A stretch of 64,000 nt of DNA from VAXT01 sp963850415 (GTDB lineage Bacteria > Actinomycetota > Thermoleophilia > Gaiellales > Gaiellaceae). Within the stretch, counting starts at the first letter, position 1. Every line of letters starts with the position of its first letter. The translations under genes and the position numbers were made by a program. The stretch lies in NCBI GenBank assembly GCA_963850415.1, contig CAWKLE010000003.1:186001-250000 (forward strand), in the 5' to 3' direction. Below the pieces are notes generated by a model. That model saw only the letters and a list, made by a program, of their open reading frames with translations, had not been told where the DNA came from and made no database searches. This document shows positions 23,878-33,163 of the stretch, piece by piece.

Positions 23878-25442
23878 GAATGACTCGCGACCGGCCGAGC
23901 CTGGTCCGCGACGAGGCGGCGGCCCGCCTTTCGCAACGAGGTGTACGCCCACACCGCCTTGACGATTCCCCACCCGAGTGCGACCACGCCGCTCGCGAAG
24001 AGGACGTATGCAATATCCGGCAAACCTTGGGCGGCCACGAGCAGCGGCAGCCCGAGCTGCTTCGGCACGAGCACGAGCACGAACACTCCCCAGATCAGGC
24101 TCAGTGACACCGAGAACGCGATGCGCACGCGTGGCCCGACGCGCCCGCCCTTCACGCGACCGCGCCGCAAATGCATGACCGACCGGGTCATCCCGCCCAG
24201 CTGGAGCACGATGATGCTGAACAGAAGGGTGTAGACGAGGAAGGGGCCGATGCTCGACGGCGGTGGTGAGGGCTCGCGCCCCTCAAGCAGACTCGTCACG
24301 CCCTCGGAGATGGTGCCCATGCGACCGTTGAGGAAAAGGTCGACGGAGTTCTCTGCGTTCATCAGCACGACGACGCCTCTCTTGCTCTCGGGCACGAGCA
24401 CGGCGTTCGCGTGAAAGTTGAAGGTCTCGCCCTGATGGTGGATCGCCGGGATCCCGTTCACCGGCCCGACGAACCAGCCCATACCGTACGAGGTGCCGGC
24501 CTTCGGCGTCGCAACGGCCGGTCGGTGCAGCGCGCGCACCCCGGCCGGCGACAAGACCGATGCCTTGCGGTAACGGCCACCGTTCAACTGGGCGATCAGA
24601 TAGTGGGTCATGTCCTCGGCGCTCGAGATCAGGTAGCCGGCGGGTACGAGCCCTCGGTTGTACGGCAGGTTGGCCGCTCGAGGCCGGCCGAACCAGTAGT
24701 GATGGCCCGTCGCCAGCCCATGGTGCTTCGCGGCGGGCTCGGATGCAAACGAGTGGCGCATGCGCAGCGGATCGAGGATCTCCTTCTGGACGTAGTTCTC
24801 ATAGGAGCGACCCGTGAGCGTCTGCACGATCAGCCCGAGGACGGAGTAGTTGATCGTGCTGTACTGGTGCGTCTCCCCGACGGGCGCCGTCAGCTCGACG
24901 CTGCTCAGTTTGCGGACTGCCCTCTCCAGTGCAGCGTCGCTCGTGTCGCCGTCGCCCTGGAACGCCCGCCCCGTCTTCGTCGACAGCCCACTCGTCTGGT
25001 TGAGGAGATGGCGGACGGTGATCTCACGGGAAGCGACCTCGTCCGCAACCCGGAACCACGGAAGGTAGCGCCGCACTGGCGCGTCGAGGTCGAGCTTGCC
25101 CGCCTCGGCCAGTTGCATGATCGCCAGGGCGGTGAAGGATTTGCTCAGCGAACCGATGATGAACGGCGTCCGGGGCGTGACGGCCCGCCGCGAGTCGTCC
25201 GCGTGGCCAAAGCCGCGGAGGTAAGCAATCCGGTCGCCCTCGACGATGCCGAGGGCGAGCCCGGGGATCCGCTGCGCCGCCATCTCGTGCTTGACGAAAC
25301 GCTCGATCGCAGCGAACTTGCCGGCGGTCGGTCGGCCGTTGGCAGTCGGCGTGTCTGACCCCGGCCTGCTCGCCAGATACGCAGCACCCACGACCAGGGC
25401 GGCGAGGCCGGCCCAGAGAGAGATCCGTTTCAGCGATGACAT
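23874..25442 (-). CDS. Beta-lactamase-fold serine hydrolase with C-terminal membrane helices
   Basis: 522-aa class C beta-lactamase/penicillin-binding-like hydrolase. An N-terminal signal or anchor helix (ISLWAGLAALVVGAAYLA) precedes the SxxK motif GSLSKSFTA near aa 99. The second motif reads YSTINYS, where homologues often have YSN. The third reads HQGETFNF. Four C-terminal hydrophobic helices (about aa 400-505) anchor it. Likely an esterase or peptidase acting outside the membrane rather than a true beta-lactamase. The upstream MFS gene ends 12 bases before its start. Confidence 0.87.
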   Translation of the reverse strand: MSSLKRISLWAGLAALVVGAAYLASRPGSDTPTANGRPTAGKFAAIERFVKHEMAAQRIPGLALGIVEGDRIAYLRGFGHADDSRRAVTPRTPFIIGSLSKSFTALAIMQLAEAGKLDLDAPVRRYLPWFRVADEVASREITVRHLLNQTSGLSTKTGRAFQGDGDTSDAALERAVRKLSSVELTAPVGETHQYSTINYSVLGLIVQTLTGRSYENYVQKEILDPLRMRHSFASEPAAKHHGLATGHHYWFGRPRAANLPYNRGLVPAGYLISSAEDMTHYLIAQLNGGRYRKASVLSPAGVRALHRPAVATPKAGTSYGMGWFVGPVNGIPAIHHQGETFNFHANAVLVPESKRGVVVLMNAENSVDLFLNGRMGTISEGVTSLLEGREPSPPPSSIGPFLVYTLLFSIIVLQLGGMTRSVMHLRRGRVKGGRVGPRVRIAFSVSLSLIWGVFVLVLVPKQLGLPLLVAAQGLPDIAYVLFASGVVALGWGIVKAVWAYTSLRKAGRRLVADQARPVASHS

Positions 25443-25454
25443 TCGATGCTCCTC

Positions 25455-26999
25455 TCAGGTCTGCAGAGGCTGCGCGTCGAGGGACTCGGCGAGCTGGCGC
25501 TCTCGGGCTGGTAGGAAGCGCAGGACTACGAGGGCCGTAGCGGCCGCAAGCGCTGCAGCGAGCAGGAGGCCGACGCCCATCGCTTGAGTGAAGGCGTCGC
25601 CGGTGGTGGCGAGCAGGCTGGAGGCCGCGCGCGCTGGGAGCTGGGCGGCGATTGCGCCGGCCGCGCCGATCGAGTCCGCCGCTCCCGCCTGGGCCTGCGG
25701 GGGAAGCCCAGCAAGCGAGCCGTCTAGATCGCTCGAATAGAGGGAGCTGACGAGCGAGCCCAGGACGGCCACGCCGAGCGCTCCCGAGACCATGCGTGCG
25801 ACGCTGTTCGTGGCGGAGGCGACACCCGACTTCGCGGCGGGCACGGCGCCCACGACCGCTTCTGTGGCCGGGGCCATCACCCAACCGATCGCGAGCGTGA
25901 GCCCGAAGAACCAGGCGGCCAGCGCGAACGCGCCGGTCTCCGGCTCCCACAGGGTCGTCAATGCAAGCATGCTCGCGAGCCCGAGCAGGCCCGCCGCCAC
26001 GACGCGAGCGGTGCCAAGCCGACGGACGGCCTTGCTCGAAGAGCCGGCGCCCATCATCAACCCGAGCGCCATCGGGCTCATGATCGCGCCCGCCTCGATC
26101 GCGCTGTAGCCGTGCGCGAACTGGAGGTACTGCGTCAGGGCGAAGATCGCGCCCAGCAGAGCGAAGAACGCGACGCTGACCGCCGCGGTGCCGACGCTGA
26201 AGCGGGCGTCGCGGAAGAAGCCGAGGTTCAGCATCGGCTCGGGGATCCGACGCTCCCACGCGAAGAAGCCGCCCAGGAGAGCAACGCTCGTCGTGAGCGT
26301 GCCCAGCACGATGCCGGACGTCCAACCCTTCTCCGGTGCCTCGATGATCGCGTAGACGAGGACGCTCAAGCCGACGGTCGAGAGCGCAGCCCCCAGCAGG
26401 TCGAAGGAGCCGGGGCGGGGATCGCGGGACTCGGGCACGTAGCGGATCCCGAGGAGCAACGCGGCCGCCGCGAACGGCACGTTGACCAGGAACACCGACC
26501 ACCAGTCGAACCACTCGAGCAGCAGTCCACCGGCAAGCGGTCCGAGGCCGATTCCGACTGCCGCGAGGGCGGCCCAGATGCCGATCGCTTTGCCACGCTC
26601 CTCCCCCGTGAACAGGTTGGCGATGATCGACAGGGTGGCGGGCATGATCAGCGCCGCGCCGACACCCATCACCGCGCGCACGAGGATCACCTGATCGGCC
26701 GAACTCGCAACGACAGCGCCGAGGCTGGCCAGACCGAAGATCGACACGCCCGCCTGGAGCGCGAGCTTGCGCCCGAAACGATCGCCGAGCGTCCCGAACA
26801 CCAGGAGCAGCCCTGCGAAGACGAGCAGGTAGGAGTCCACCATCCACTGCAACTTCGAAGCTGACGCATCGAATTCGTCCTGCAGCGTCGGCAGCGCGAC
26901 GTTCAAGATCGTGTTGTCGAGCCCGATGATCACCAGGCTCAGCGACAGCACGCCGAGTGTCTTCCAACGGCGTGCGTAATCGAGGGGATCGATCGTCAT
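25455..26999 (-). CDS. DHA2-type MFS multidrug transporter
   Basis: 514-aa major facilitator with about 14 predicted helices. Family motifs are present: motif A-like GTLGDRFGRKLAL, the motif C-like GIGLGPLAGGLL, and the N-terminal LDNTILNVALPTLQ typical of the EmrB/QacA (DHA2) group. A proton-driven drug or metabolite exporter; the substrate is unknown. Its ATG overlaps the small upstream gene's stop (ATGA). Confidence 0.92.
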   Translation of the reverse strand: MTIDPLDYARRWKTLGVLSLSLVIIGLDNTILNVALPTLQDEFDASASKLQWMVDSYLLVFAGLLLVFGTLGDRFGRKLALQAGVSIFGLASLGAVVASSADQVILVRAVMGVGAALIMPATLSIIANLFTGEERGKAIGIWAALAAVGIGLGPLAGGLLLEWFDWWSVFLVNVPFAAAALLLGIRYVPESRDPRPGSFDLLGAALSTVGLSVLVYAIIEAPEKGWTSGIVLGTLTTSVALLGGFFAWERRIPEPMLNLGFFRDARFSVGTAAVSVAFFALLGAIFALTQYLQFAHGYSAIEAGAIMSPMALGLMMGAGSSSKAVRRLGTARVVAAGLLGLASMLALTTLWEPETGAFALAAWFFGLTLAIGWVMAPATEAVVGAVPAAKSGVASATNSVARMVSGALGVAVLGSLVSSLYSSDLDGSLAGLPPQAQAGAADSIGAAGAIAAQLPARAASSLLATTGDAFTQAMGVGLLLAAALAAATALVVLRFLPARERQLAESLDAQPLQT

Positions 27000-27262
27000 C
27001 GGATCGTGCTCCTTTCGGGTGTGTGGACGCCCGCGCCGGCGGAAGAGGCGCCGAGCGTCGCCGCATAGGCGAACGGGTGGTGGAAGGCGGCGAGCGCGTC
27101 CGCGCCCGCCACGTAGATCTCGAAGTGCTCGTCGAGCCGGGCGTCACTGACCGCGACCTTCACCCGGTCGGTGGCCCTGCTCCAGAGGAGCGAGACGGCG
27201 AGGCTGTCGCTTTCGCGGACCGCGAGCTCGGCCCAGGGGTGATTCGCACAAGATGCGCTCAT
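26996..27262 (-). CDS. Small conserved actinobacterial protein of unknown function
   Basis: 88 aa, no transmembrane segment: PWAELAVRESDSLAVSLLWSRATDRVKVAVSDARL...DALAAFHHPFAYAA. The start at 27262 has AAGGAAGGAG just upstream. I recall similar short hypothetical proteins in actinobacteria, but I know of no function. It is the second gene of the operon divergent from the LuxR regulator and is coupled to the MFS gene. Confidence 0.75.
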   Translation of the reverse strand: MSASCANHPWAELAVRESDSLAVSLLWSRATDRVKVAVSDARLDEHFEIYVAGADALAAFHHPFAYAATLGASSAGAGVHTPERSTIR

Positions 27263-27297
27263 GGCTCCTTCCTTTGGGTTGTGGCGGCCGACGCCGG

Positions 27298-27540
27298 TCA
27301 CGGGATCCGCACCTCGCTGACCGGAACGGCCGTCGTACGCTCGGCGACGTAGAACGGCAGCAGCGCGAGCGCGCCTTCTTCGCTCGCGGCGTCCACCGTC
27401 CACCAGATCGAGTGCCCGCCGGAACTGCAGGAAGCAAGCGCCTCGCTGCGGCGCAGCGGACTCTCGAACCCGGCGAAGGCGGCGAAGACGACGCCGCATT
27501 CGTTCGCCGCGTGGTGGTGGTAGAGCAGGTAGTGGGACAT
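27298..27540 (-). CDS. Small His-rich conserved protein of unknown function
   Basis: 80 aa beginning MSHYLLYHHHAANECGVVFAAF, then GFESPLRRSEALASCSSGGHSIWWTVDA and EGALALLPFYVAERT. A triple His and several Cys could bind metal, but this is only a suggestion. It is the first gene of the five-gene operon, divergent from the LuxR-family regulator whose promoter region it shares. Confidence 0.72.
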   Translation of the reverse strand: MSHYLLYHHHAANECGVVFAAFAGFESPLRRSEALASCSSGGHSIWWTVDAASEEGALALLPFYVAERTTAVPVSEVRIP

Positions 27541-27585
27541 GGCCCGACTCTGCCGTGGCGGCGCCATCCCAACATCGGGCGGCGA

Positions 27586-27629
27586 CCCTGAATCCGCCAC
27601 CCTGATTTTTCGATTCGCTGTCCCTGATT
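27586..27629. promoter_or_regulatory. Three CCCTGAWT direct repeats in the divergent promoter
   Basis: CCCTGAAT (27586), CCCTGATT (27600) and CCCTGATT (27622) lie in one orientation in the 114-bp gap between the operon start (27540) and the LuxR regulator start (27655). They are candidate binding sites for that regulator. Function is inference. Confidence 0.45.
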
Positions 27630-27654
27630 TAGGGTTGGCCACAGGAAGCAACAC

Positions 27655-30561
27655 ATGGCACTAGCGACCCACTTCGTCGGGCGCGTATCGGAACTCGACT
27701 CGGTCGACGGGCTCCTCACGCAACTCGGAACGGGCCGATCTGCGGCGCTCGAGCTCGTCGGCGAGCCCGGAATCGGTAAGACGCGCCTTCTCGCCGAGCT
27801 GGCCGCCCGCGCAGACACACGCGGATACCTCGTCCTCGAGGGCCGGGCGGGCGAGCTCGAGCTCGACCTGCCGTTCTGGGTCTTCGTCGACGCGCTCGAC
27901 GAATACGTCCACGGCCTCGACCCGCACCGCCTCGAGGGCCTCGACGTCGCCGTACGGGGGGAACTCGCGACCGTCTTCCCCTCACTCGCCGACCTCGCAG
28001 GAGAAGGCCGGACTTCGATCCAGCACGAGCGCTACCGCAGCCACCGCGCCGTCTGCATGCTGCTCGAGACGCTCGCGCAGGCCCAGCCGGTGGTCCTCGT
28101 GCTCGACGACGTCCACTGGGCTGATCCGGCGTCGATCGAGCTGCTTGGCGCCCTGCTCCATCGACCGCCCGCCGCGCACGTCCTCATCGCGCTCGCGTTG
28201 CGACCGCGGCAGATGAGCGAGCGACTCAGCGCCGCGCTCGAACGCGCGCACCGCGCCGGCACGATCACGCGCATCGAGCTCGGGGCGCTGAGCCCGGAGG
28301 AGGCGCGCGAGCTCATCGGCGACGGAGCTGGCGCGACCAACCTGTACGAGGACACGGGCGGCAACCCCTTCTACCTGGAGCAGCTCGCTCGGTCTGCGGA
28401 CCGCCGCGCCACGCCGGCATCGGACGCCGAGGAGCCGTCGCTCTCGGGCGTCGACGTCCCAGCTGCGGTCGCCGCCGCGCTCGCCGAGGAGCTCGCACTG
28501 CTCTCCAAGCAGGCACGGGTCATCCTCGAAGGCGCCGCGGTCGCAGGAGATCCCTTCGACCCCGAACTGGCGGCAGCCGCCGCGGGAGCCGCCGAGGCCG
28601 CAGCGATGGACGCGCTCGACCAGCTGCTTCGCCTGGATCTCGTCCGCCAGACGGACGTTCCGCGGCGCTTTCGGTTCCGGCATCCGCTCGTCCGCCACGC
28701 GGTGTACGAATCGATGCCAGGCGGCTGGCGGCTCAGCGCACACGAGCGCTGCGCCGGCGCCCTCTCGCTCAGGGGATCGCCGGCCGCGGCGATCGCCCAC
28801 CATCTCGACCGCTCCGCGCGCCAGGGCGACGAGGCCGCGATCGCGCTCCTCCAGGAGGCCGGAGAGGCGGCGTCGGCCCGTGCACCGGCGAGCGCCGCAC
28901 GCTGGTTCGGCGCAGCCGTCCGTCTCCTACCGGCCGATGCGCCGAGCGACCGCCGCGTCGAGCTGCTGCTGGCCCGTTCCGAAGCGCTCGCCGCCACCGG
29001 CCAACTCGGCGAGAGCCACGCAGCCCTTCTCGAGGGCATGAACATCGTCCCGCAGGAGGCCGAGTCGTTGCGTGTCCGCCTCACCGTCGCGTGCGCGCGC
29101 GTCGAGCACCTCCTCGGCCGCTACAACGAGGCGCACGCCCACCTCGAGACTGCGCTCGCCGGTCTCCGCGACCCCGGCTCCGAACAAGGCGTCGAGCTCA
29201 TGATCGAGCTGGCCGGCGACAGCCTCTACCGCGGGGACTACGACGCGATGAACGCCTGGGCGAACCGGGCTGTCGATGCCGCGGCGTTGCTCGACGACCA
29301 GGCGCTGGTCGCTGCCGCGCAGGCCATACGTGCTCTCGCCAGCGCCGTGGGCGGCCGCGCGGCCGAGGGACAGGCATATTGCGCCGAAGCCGCCGAGCTC
29401 ATCGACGCTCTCGCGGACGACGAGCTCGTTCGTCGCCTCGACGCGCTCGCGCATCTGGCTACGGCCGAGTTCTATCTCGAGCAGTTCGCCAGGACAGGGT
29501 CACACGCCGAGCGTGCGCTCAGACTCGGCCGCACGGCCGGCAAGGGCGATCTCTTCCCGCTCATCGTCCCGATGCTCGGAGGCAGCCTCTGGGTGCGAGG
29601 CAGGATGGCCGAAGCCGGCGAGGTCCTCGACGGCGCGATTGCCGCCGCCCGGCTGGTGGACAATCCGCAAGGCCTCGCCTGGAACCTCTTCAACCGGTCG
29701 TACGCTGCGTTCGCCGCGGGCGACATCGACCAGGCGCTCGCGACCGCAAAGGAGGCCTTCGACCTCGCGCAGCAGCTCGACCCGGGTCCCGTCCCTGCGC
29801 ACGCGGCGGTCGCTCTTGCCTACGCCCGCCTCGAAACCGGCCACCCGGAGCGCAGCGCGGAGCTGCTGGTCCAGCACGCCGGCGGCCACGAGCTCCGCTT
29901 GATCGGAGGAGGTTGGCGGGCGAGGTACCTCGAGCTTCTCACCCGTTCATTGCTCGCAGCGGGTCGGCGCGACGAAGCCGAGCACGCCGCAGCGGCGGCG
30001 CAGAGCTGCGCCGAAGCGGTCGGCCTCCCGATGGCGGGAGCCATGGCAGCCCTCGCCGCGGCCGCAATCGATCTCCACGAAGGCCAACCCGCAGCCGCGG
30101 CCGAAAAGGGGTTAAACGCGGCAGCGGCGCTCGACGGGGTCGAGAACGCCTTCGACGCCGCGAACGCGCGGCTTCTCGCCGGACAAGCGCTCGCCGAGGC
30201 GGGGGAGTCCGACCGCGCGGCTGCGGAGCTGGAACTCGCTGCCGTAGCGTTCGAGTCCTTCGGCTCGCACCGCTACCGACTGCAGGCCGAACGGGAGCTC
30301 CGGAAGCTCGGACGCTCGATTCACCGGCGCACACGCCCAGGCACGAGGGACGGATCCGGCGTCGAGTCGCTCACCGAGCGCGAACTCCAGATCGCACGAC
30401 TCGTCGTCGACCGCAGGACCAACCCCCAGATCGCAGCCGAACTCTTCCTCAGCCCGAAAACTGTCGAAACCCACCTGCGCAATACGTTCCGCAAGCTCGG
30501 TGTCACCTCGCGCGTGGAAGTGGCGCGTGCCGTCGAGCGCGCGGACCACGCCGCGCCCTAA
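27655..30561 (+). CDS. Large ATP-binding LuxR-family regulator (LAL/MalT-like)
   Basis: 968 aa. The N-terminal AAA/STAND-like ATPase has Walker A GEPGIGKTRL near aa 38-47 and Walker B VLVLDDVHWADP near aa 145. A long helical-repeat (TPR-like) region spans about aa 390-880. The C-terminal LuxR helix-turn-helix reads LTERELQIARLVVDRRTNPQIA...SPKTVETHLRNTFRKLG. Such proteins switch on target genes when an inducer and ATP bind. It is divergent from the serine hydrolase/MFS operon and probably controls it. Confidence 0.93.
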   Translation: MALATHFVGRVSELDSVDGLLTQLGTGRSAALELVGEPGIGKTRLLAELAARADTRGYLVLEGRAGELELDLPFWVFVDALDEYVHGLDPHRLEGLDVAVRGELATVFPSLADLAGEGRTSIQHERYRSHRAVCMLLETLAQAQPVVLVLDDVHWADPASIELLGALLHRPPAAHVLIALALRPRQMSERLSAALERAHRAGTITRIELGALSPEEARELIGDGAGATNLYEDTGGNPFYLEQLARSADRRATPASDAEEPSLSGVDVPAAVAAALAEELALLSKQARVILEGAAVAGDPFDPELAAAAAGAAEAAAMDALDQLLRLDLVRQTDVPRRFRFRHPLVRHAVYESMPGGWRLSAHERCAGALSLRGSPAAAIAHHLDRSARQGDEAAIALLQEAGEAASARAPASAARWFGAAVRLLPADAPSDRRVELLLARSEALAATGQLGESHAALLEGMNIVPQEAESLRVRLTVACARVEHLLGRYNEAHAHLETALAGLRDPGSEQGVELMIELAGDSLYRGDYDAMNAWANRAVDAAALLDDQALVAAAQAIRALASAVGGRAAEGQAYCAEAAELIDALADDELVRRLDALAHLATAEFYLEQFARTGSHAERALRLGRTAGKGDLFPLIVPMLGGSLWVRGRMAEAGEVLDGAIAAARLVDNPQGLAWNLFNRSYAAFAAGDIDQALATAKEAFDLAQQLDPGPVPAHAAVALAYARLETGHPERSAELLVQHAGGHELRLIGGGWRARYLELLTRSLLAAGRRDEAEHAAAAAQSCAEAVGLPMAGAMAALAAAAIDLHEGQPAAAAEKGLNAAAALDGVENAFDAANARLLAGQALAEAGESDRAAAELELAAVAFESFGSHRYRLQAERELRKLGRSIHRRTRPGTRDGSGVESLTERELQIARLVVDRRTNPQIAAELFLSPKTVETHLRNTFRKLGVTSRVEVARAVERADHAAP

Positions 30562-30765
30562 GCCGCCCGGAAACGGGATCTCGGGGAACATCGCCCGACG
30601 CGGTCCCGCTGAACCAATCGGCCGGCAAGGGAACACTAAGGGAACACCATCTCGAGTATCGGCGGGCACGCGGGGTCACTCGTCTTCGGCGGTCTTCTTC
30701 CTCTTGCGCGGCTTTCGTGCCCGCGGCTTCCCGTGCCTGCCCTCTGTTCCCGTGTCGTCGCTCGA

Positions 30766-30805
30766 TGGTAAGGAGGAGGTCAACGGTTCGAGTCCGTTAG
30801 GGGCT
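30766..30805 (+). other. tRNA-Thr (GGT) 3'-half remnant, probable attachment site
   Basis: TGGTAA (anticodon GGT), GGAGG (anticodon stem 3' strand), AGGTC, a perfect T-arm AACGG-TTCGAGT-CCGTT, then AGGGGCT. No 5' half is present. It is followed by GAGAAAGTGCTGCGAGTCAA, again like the bases right of attL. A serine recombinase remnant begins 36 bases downstream. Confidence 0.65.
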
Positions 30806-30840
30806 TCGAGAAAGTGCTGCGAGTCAACGCTTTTCATGGA

Positions 30841-31095
30841 CGCTTTAAGCGGCGGCTGATCGGTCAGCGAACGTGCGAGGCCCTCGCAGTCAAGAAGTTG
30901 AGCGGGGTACGGTTCGGACGGCCAGGCGCTGTACCAAAGCAGGTCGTGCGCCGCATCGAGCGGCAGCGTGCGCGAGGGGATTTGCTGCGCGCGATCGCAG
31001 AGCGCCTGAACCGCGATGGCGACCGACCGCGCAAGGCGATGCCCAGTGGTACGCGGCAACCGTTCGCGGCATCATCGTGCGCGCTGCCTGAGAGC
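30841..31095 (+). pseudogene. Serine recombinase (resolvase/invertase) C-terminal remnant
   Basis: Reads RLIGQRTCEALAVKKLSGVRFGRPG, then VVRRIERQRARGDLLRAIAERLNRDG. This is the end of the catalytic domain and the start of the helix-turn-helix region of a large serine recombinase or resolvase. The homology then shifts frame to TAQGDAQWYAATVRGIIVRAA. The N-terminal catalytic Ser region is missing. Non-functional. Confidence 0.72.
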
Positions 31096-31188
31096 CTCGC
31101 GGAGAGAGGGATTTCATACGAGTCGATGCACTCGCGTCCGACCCTCTTTGCTCCTCATGCCGTCTGGTGCCGTTGGGTGCGATCGGCA

Positions 31189-31529
31189 TCAGCAGCAGAC
31201 ATCTCGCAGGTCCGCGACGGTTGCGAGCGTCCGTAGCGCGTCCCTGTTGAGAGAGAGATAGGCCTGCTTGCCGCGCTGCTCGCGGTCGATAGGCCGCCCT
31301 CGGTGAGCTTCTTCAGATGATGCGAGACGGTGGCCTGCGACAGGGCAAGCGGTTCGATCAAGTGTTCTTCCGAGCTTGGGCCGCCGCATGCGAGGAGGTT
31401 GACGATACGTACCCGGTGTGGGCCGGCAAGCGCTCCGAAGACCCCCGAGGTCGCCAGCGCGTCCGCCTCCGAAAGCACCGGGGCCCCAAGCGGCGCGCAA
31501 CACTCCACCGCAGGTGCCGTCGTGCTCAC
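31189..31529 (-). pseudogene. ArsR/SmtB-family regulator, frameshifted
   Basis: Winged-helix repressor: VFGALAGPHRVRIVNLLA and LALSQATVSHHLKKLTEGGL read in one frame. After one missing base near 31290 the wing continues in another (DREQRGKQAYLSLNRDALRTLATVADLRDVCC). Cys pairs at both ends (VECCAPL, DVCC) could have bound As(III) or a metal. GTG start at 31529. It follows acr3 by 13 bases as a decayed sixth member of the arsenic operon. Confidence 0.75.
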
Positions 31530-31542
31530 ACGAGCCTCCAGC

Positions 31543-32793
31543 TCATCTCGTCCGCATCTCGTCGATTGGCCGATCCTTCGGATCCGACAAGTCCCAGTCT
31601 TCCGCCGCGACGAGGCGAGCACCGATGCCAACCGCCGCTGCGCGGGCGGGTGCCGGGGCCGGTGCCGCGAGCGGGCGTGGCTGTGGCCATCGCAGCCGTC
31701 GCGCCAGCCAGAGCGCGACGTAGACGAGGGCGACCAGAACGGGCACCTCGATCAGCGGCCCGACGACACCTGCGAGCGCCTGCCCGGAGGTGGCGCCGAA
31801 GACGCCGACCGCGACGGCGATCGCAAGCTCGAAGTCGTTGGAGCCGACCGTGAAGGCGAGGGTGGTCGTCTGCGGGTACGGCATGCGCATCAGCCGGCCG
31901 GAGATGAAGCCTGCGCTCCACATGATCGCGAAGTAGGCGAGCAGCGGTAGCGCAATCCGGGCGACGTCGAGCGGCTGCGCGGTGATCTTGTCTCCCTGGA
32001 TCGCGAACAGCACCACGATCGTGAACAAAAGGCCGTAGAGCGTGATCGGCGCGATGCGGGGAATGAAGCGGTGCTCGAACGCCTCGCGCCCCATCCGACG
32101 AAGACCGATCCGGCGGGTGAGGAATCCTGCGACAAGCGGGATGCCGAGGAAGATCAGTACGGTGCGGGCGATCTCCCAGATCCCGACCTCGAAGCCCTGC
32201 GTGTCGAGTCCGAGCCAACCCGGAAAGACGCTCAGGTAGAACCAGCCGAGCAGCGCGTAGGCGACCACCTGGAAGAGGGCGTTGAAGACGACGAGCACGG
32301 CGGCGCGTTCCCGGTCGCCCTTGGCGATGTCGTTCCAGACGAGCACCATCGCGATGCAGCGCGCGAGGCCGACGATGATCACGCCGGTGCGATAGGCGGG
32401 CTGGTTCGGAAGCAGCAGCCAGGCCAGCGCGAACATGAACAGCGGCCCGACAACCCAGGAGAGGAAGAGCGAGACGCCGAAGAACTGGCGATCGCTGACG
32501 CCGTCGTGGCTCATGCGGCCGAGGTCCTCGTAGCGGACCTTCGTCAGCACCGGGTACATCATCAAAAGCAGCCCCGCAGCGATCGGCAGCGAGACCGTGC
32601 CGACCTGCAGCTTGTCGAGCCAGTCGTTCAGCGACGGGACCAGCGCGCCGAGTACGAGTCCGCCGACCATCGCGAGCCCGATCCAAAGCGGCAGGAACCG
32701 ATCAAGCGTCGAGAGCCTTCCGATCACGTGTTCCTCAGCCGTCACTGGCTCTTCGACCGCCATGGGTCGGCGCGCGGTCTGCGGAGCAGCCAT
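31543..32793 (-). CDS. acr3: ACR3-type arsenite efflux permease
   Basis: 416-aa transporter with about ten helices. The conserved Cys in GLARCIAMVLVWNDIA (near aa 146) and Glu in GPLIEVPVLV (near aa 350) are both present, and these are needed for arsenite transport in known ACR3 proteins. The C-terminal ~50 residues are a hydrophilic Ala/Pro-rich tail. Start and stop overlap the upstream arsR (TGATG). With arsA in the same operon it may work as an ATP-driven pump, although ArsA classically partners ArsB. Confidence 0.93.
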   Translation of the reverse strand: MAAPQTARRPMAVEEPVTAEEHVIGRLSTLDRFLPLWIGLAMVGGLVLGALVPSLNDWLDKLQVGTVSLPIAAGLLLMMYPVLTKVRYEDLGRMSHDGVSDRQFFGVSLFLSWVVGPLFMFALAWLLLPNQPAYRTGVIIVGLARCIAMVLVWNDIAKGDRERAAVLVVFNALFQVVAYALLGWFYLSVFPGWLGLDTQGFEVGIWEIARTVLIFLGIPLVAGFLTRRIGLRRMGREAFEHRFIPRIAPITLYGLLFTIVVLFAIQGDKITAQPLDVARIALPLLAYFAIMWSAGFISGRLMRMPYPQTTTLAFTVGSNDFELAIAVAVGVFGATSGQALAGVVGPLIEVPVLVALVYVALWLARRLRWPQPRPLAAPAPAPARAAAVGIGARLVAAEDWDLSDPKDRPIDEMRTR

Positions 32794-33143
32794 CAGGCCA
32801 CCCCCGCCAGGCTCGGCGCGGCGCTGTCGGCGAGCTCACCGACGAGCGCTCCTAGCTGTCGGAGCCGTTCGCGGTTGGCGCAGTAGCAGACGCGCGGCCC
32901 CTCGATCTCGCCACGGACGAGACCGGCGTCCTTGAGGATTTTCAGGTGCTGCGAGACGGTTGCCTGTGCGAGCGGCAACTCCTCGACGATCTGCCCGCAA
33001 TAGCAGGTCTCGCGGGCGAGCAGGAGCCGCAGGATTCGGATCCGCACGGGGTTGCCGAGCGCCTTCGCGAGCACGGCGACGTCGAGATCGGCGTCGGCCG
33101 GCGGGGTGACCTCCGGCTCGGGCGGGCAGTTCTCAGCAGTCAT
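32793..33143 (-). CDS. arsR: ArsR-family arsenic-responsive repressor
   Basis: 116-aa winged-helix repressor: LAKALGNPVRIRILRLLLARETCYCGQIVEELPLAQATVSQHLKIL. The Cys-x-Cys in ETCYCG lies at the DNA-binding helix start, where As(III) is sensed in ArsR, and another Cys pair lies in RVCYCAN. The ATG is at 33143, preceded by a short CATCG...CGATG inverted repeat that could be its operator. Overlaps acr3. Confidence 0.9.
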   Translation of the reverse strand: MTAENCPPEPEVTPPADADLDVAVLAKALGNPVRIRILRLLLARETCYCGQIVEELPLAQATVSQHLKILKDAGLVRGEIEGPRVCYCANRERLRQLGALVGELADSAAPSLAGVA

Positions 33144-33163
33144 CGTCTTTTTGCGATGGTAGC

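Noticed and set aside
30676..31059. Minus-strand 127-aa frame containing NGLEPLTSSLPSS
   Set aside because: It is the antisense translation of the tRNA-Thr remnant and recombinase scrap, a common artefact beside tRNA genes.
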